Assembly (NCBI GenBank): GCA_014138725.1
Contig: JACJID010000002.1
Span: 1-64,000, forward strand
Source of the DNA: Kutzneria viridogrisea
GTDB lineage: Bacteria; Actinomycetota; Actinomycetes; Mycobacteriales; Pseudonocardiaceae
Direction of reading: 5' to 3'
DNA: 64,000 bases
The notes below the pieces were generated by a model, which was given only the letters and a program-made list of their open reading frames with translations, searched no databases and was not told the DNA's origin. This document shows, piece after piece, positions 64,000 through 64,000 of the stretch. The translations under genes were made by a program, and so were the position numbers. Every line of letters begins with the position of its first letter. Within the stretch, counting starts at the first letter, position 1.

Positions 64000-64000
64000 G

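Overview
This 64 kb window is very GC-rich, with dense GTG/ATG starts, purine-rich ribosome sites and many stop/start overlaps. It carries Mce operon genes, a SARP regulator, snapalysin and polyketide/secondary-lipid genes. All of this fits a filamentous actinomycete, most likely of the Pseudonocardiaceae. The genus cannot be fixed from sequence alone. No rRNA, tRNA, CRISPR array or prophage was seen.

Layout. (1) 1-1414: the end of an unknown gene, then two coupled secreted proteases, a snapalysin and a trypsin-like enzyme. (2) 1705-9243: a small specialised-metabolite locus with a PyrH-like tryptophan halogenase, its flavin reductase, a cation/proton antiporter, an internally deleted adenylation-methyltransferase protein and a SARP regulator. 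(3) 9429-18584: mixed accessory genes: an oxidoreductase, an SDR/TetR pair, a degenerate IS630-like transposase, a Tat-exported intradiol dioxygenase, a large LuxR regulator, an MBL-fold hydrolase and a LysR regulator. (4) 18734-23282: an isonitrile operon (isnA, isnB) translationally coupled to two polytopic glycosyltransferases. (5) 23211-26009: a catalytically suspect acyl-AMP-ligase homologue and a hydrolase. (6) 39277-26072, minus strand: a complete Mce lipid-import operon of about 13 kb, with ATPase, two permeases, MceA-F, two Mce-associated proteins, an acyl-CoA synthetase and two related secreted proteins at its ends. (7) 39506-43216: a hydrolase and two PucR-type regulators. (8) 55574-43388, minus strand: a PUFA-synthase-like secondary lipid operon (SDR, NMO-NMO-KS-AT-ACP-KR megasynthase, AT-DH-PPTase protein, ACP, hydrolase, glycosyltransferase). 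(9) 56073-63999: a DUF6801-type surface protein, a secreted lipase, a third PucR regulator and a GH92 alpha-mannosidase that runs off the right edge.

How the genes fit together. The right half reads as a lipid island: a lipid-making megasynthase with its own carrier protein, activation domain and glycosyltransferase, next to a lipid transporter, acyl-CoA synthetase and secreted lipase. The three PucR paralogues share an exactly spaced motif, TGTCAG-N6-ACA, upstream of each. The best copy of it, a perfect palindrome, lies between the Mce operon and the hydrolase next to the first PucR gene. The left half holds indole- or tyrosine-type natural product genes. An octamer, TTATCGCC, occurs three times between the SARP gene and the A-MT gene and once, inverted, ahead of the halogenase.

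Repeats. Convergent gene junctions are almost all filled by two small repeat families: near-perfect 19-26 bp stem palindromes, and arrays of a 10 bp core repeated every 21 or 22 bp, several followed by inverted copies. This is the clearest structure in the window that the genes do not explain.
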